A stretch of 64,000 nt of DNA, taken from Candidatus Arsenophonus triatominarum (GTDB lineage Bacteria > Pseudomonadota > Gammaproteobacteria > Enterobacterales > Enterobacteriaceae). The number at the start of each line of letters is the position of its first letter. Positions within the stretch are counted from its first letter, which is position 1. The notes under the pieces are model-generated. The model saw only the letters and a program-made list of their open reading frames with translations. It was not told where the DNA came from and searched no databases. This document shows, one piece after another, positions 63,385 through 64,000 of the stretch. The translations under genes and the position numbers were made by a program. The stretch spans positions 79,487 through 143,486 of the forward strand of contig NZ_LWMI01000017.1 of the NCBI RefSeq assembly GCF_001640365.1, given 5' to 3'.

Positions 63385-64000
63385 TAGCTAGGCGACTTAA
63401 TTTTGATTACAAGGTGTTTATGAGTTATACAATTGATTTTCGACGTAAAGTAATATCTGTAAGGAAAGCCGAAGGTTTAACAATCGAGAAACTGCGAAAC
63501 AATTCCGTATTGAAAAGCGTCTTTAGTACGTTGGCTTAAACGACCAGAGCCAAAAAATTCAACGCCACGTAAGAGGAAGCTCGATAAAAATGCTTTAGCA
63601 AAAGATGTGGAACAGTATCCAGATGCTTACCAAAAGGAACGGCAGAGCGATTCGGTGTTTGTAAAAAGACTATTAGGCAAACCCTTAAAAAGCTGGGATT
63701 AACCTATAAAAAAAACTCTATTCCATCCAAAAACCAACGAAAGCGATAGGCTGGCACATCAGCAAAAAAGACAACAGTATGAAAAAAAAGATAAATCTGT
63801 TGTTTTTATTGATGAAAGTGGTTTTTCACATGACACTCCACGAACTCACGGCTATTCCCCAAAAGGTCACCGTTGTTTTGGCCTGAAAAACTGGGGGTGC
63901 TAAGGGAAGAACAAATGTTATTGGCGCTTTATTGGGAACAACCCTTTTTGCTATCGGATTATTTGATTGCAATATTAATCGTGATGTTTTTATGTTTGGA
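63385..64000 (+). mobile_element. IS630-family element G, partial at window edge
   Basis: Left end TAGCTAGGCGACTTAATTTT with TA at 63383-63384. It carries several single-base losses (63412, 63484, 63511, 63642) and extra bases (~63893), making it the most decayed full-type copy. Continues beyond the window. Confidence 0.85.

Overview
The window is AT-rich DNA in which insertion sequences (IS) and miniature inverted-repeat elements (MITEs) cover well over half the length. Almost every chromosomal or plasmid gene is broken or reduced to a fragment. The few intact non-IS genes are mostly type III secretion (T3SS) effectors, T3SS translocon proteins and large outer-membrane adhesins of enterobacterial type. 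This fits a facultative insect endosymbiont of the Enterobacterales, such as 'Candidatus Regiella insecticola', Hamiltonella or relatives. The family-level inference is firm; the species is a guess from content.

Layout. 0-4 kb: IS91-type debris, an alcohol dehydrogenase remnant, an LRR/NEL ubiquitin-ligase effector (1202-2734) and, converging on it, an ExoY-like nucleotidyl cyclase effector (2731-3897). 4-12 kb: nested IS630, IS256, IS3, IS5 and IS481, with an Rpn-type nuclease gene split by a rearranged IS481. 12-13 kb: an effector with an enteric 'WEK..' N-domain and two EPIYA-like tyrosine motifs. 13-15.5 kb: IS remnants. 15.5-25.3 kb: a giant inverted duplication of two intimin/invasin-type inverse autotransporters with 6 and 8 Ig-like repeats, around serine-recombinase remnants and MITEs. 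25.4-26.7 kb: two more WEK-domain effectors. 28.2-29.7 kb: SseD-like and SseB-like translocon proteins. 30-36 kb: IS remnants, a permease fragment, a PAS/LuxR regulator fragment and a winged-helix gene preceded by iteron-like repeats. 36.6-45.5 kb: plasmid-like and chromosomal pieces, namely a lytic transglycosylase broken by two elements, an RHH DNA-binding protein remnant, HU, and a TrfA-like replication initiator split by a 3.27 kb IS91-bounded segment that carries hsp20, psiE and a cold-shock remnant. 45.5-51.5 kb: a second LuxR cassette, IS5, IS630, IS91 and MITEs. 51.6-52.4 kb: an F-box effector. 52.4-64 kb: IS256, a fourth WEK-domain effector fragment, a UvrD-like helicase pseudogene, an Rpn nuclease pseudogene, a FinO/ProQ fragment, then nested IS5/IS630/IS3 and a fruK gene broken by IS5 and IS630.

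How it works together. The effectors (NEL E3 ligase, F-box protein, nucleotidyl cyclase, EPIYA-like protein) would act in insect cells after export through an SPI-2-type T3SS whose tip proteins are at 28.2-29.7 kb; the inverse autotransporters would mediate adhesion. TrfA, FinO, RHH, winged-helix and transglycosylase remnants point to one or more integrated or decaying plasmids. The effector genes stay open while surrounding genes decay, which suggests selection for the host interface. Family calls rest on motif recognition by eye; no database search was run.
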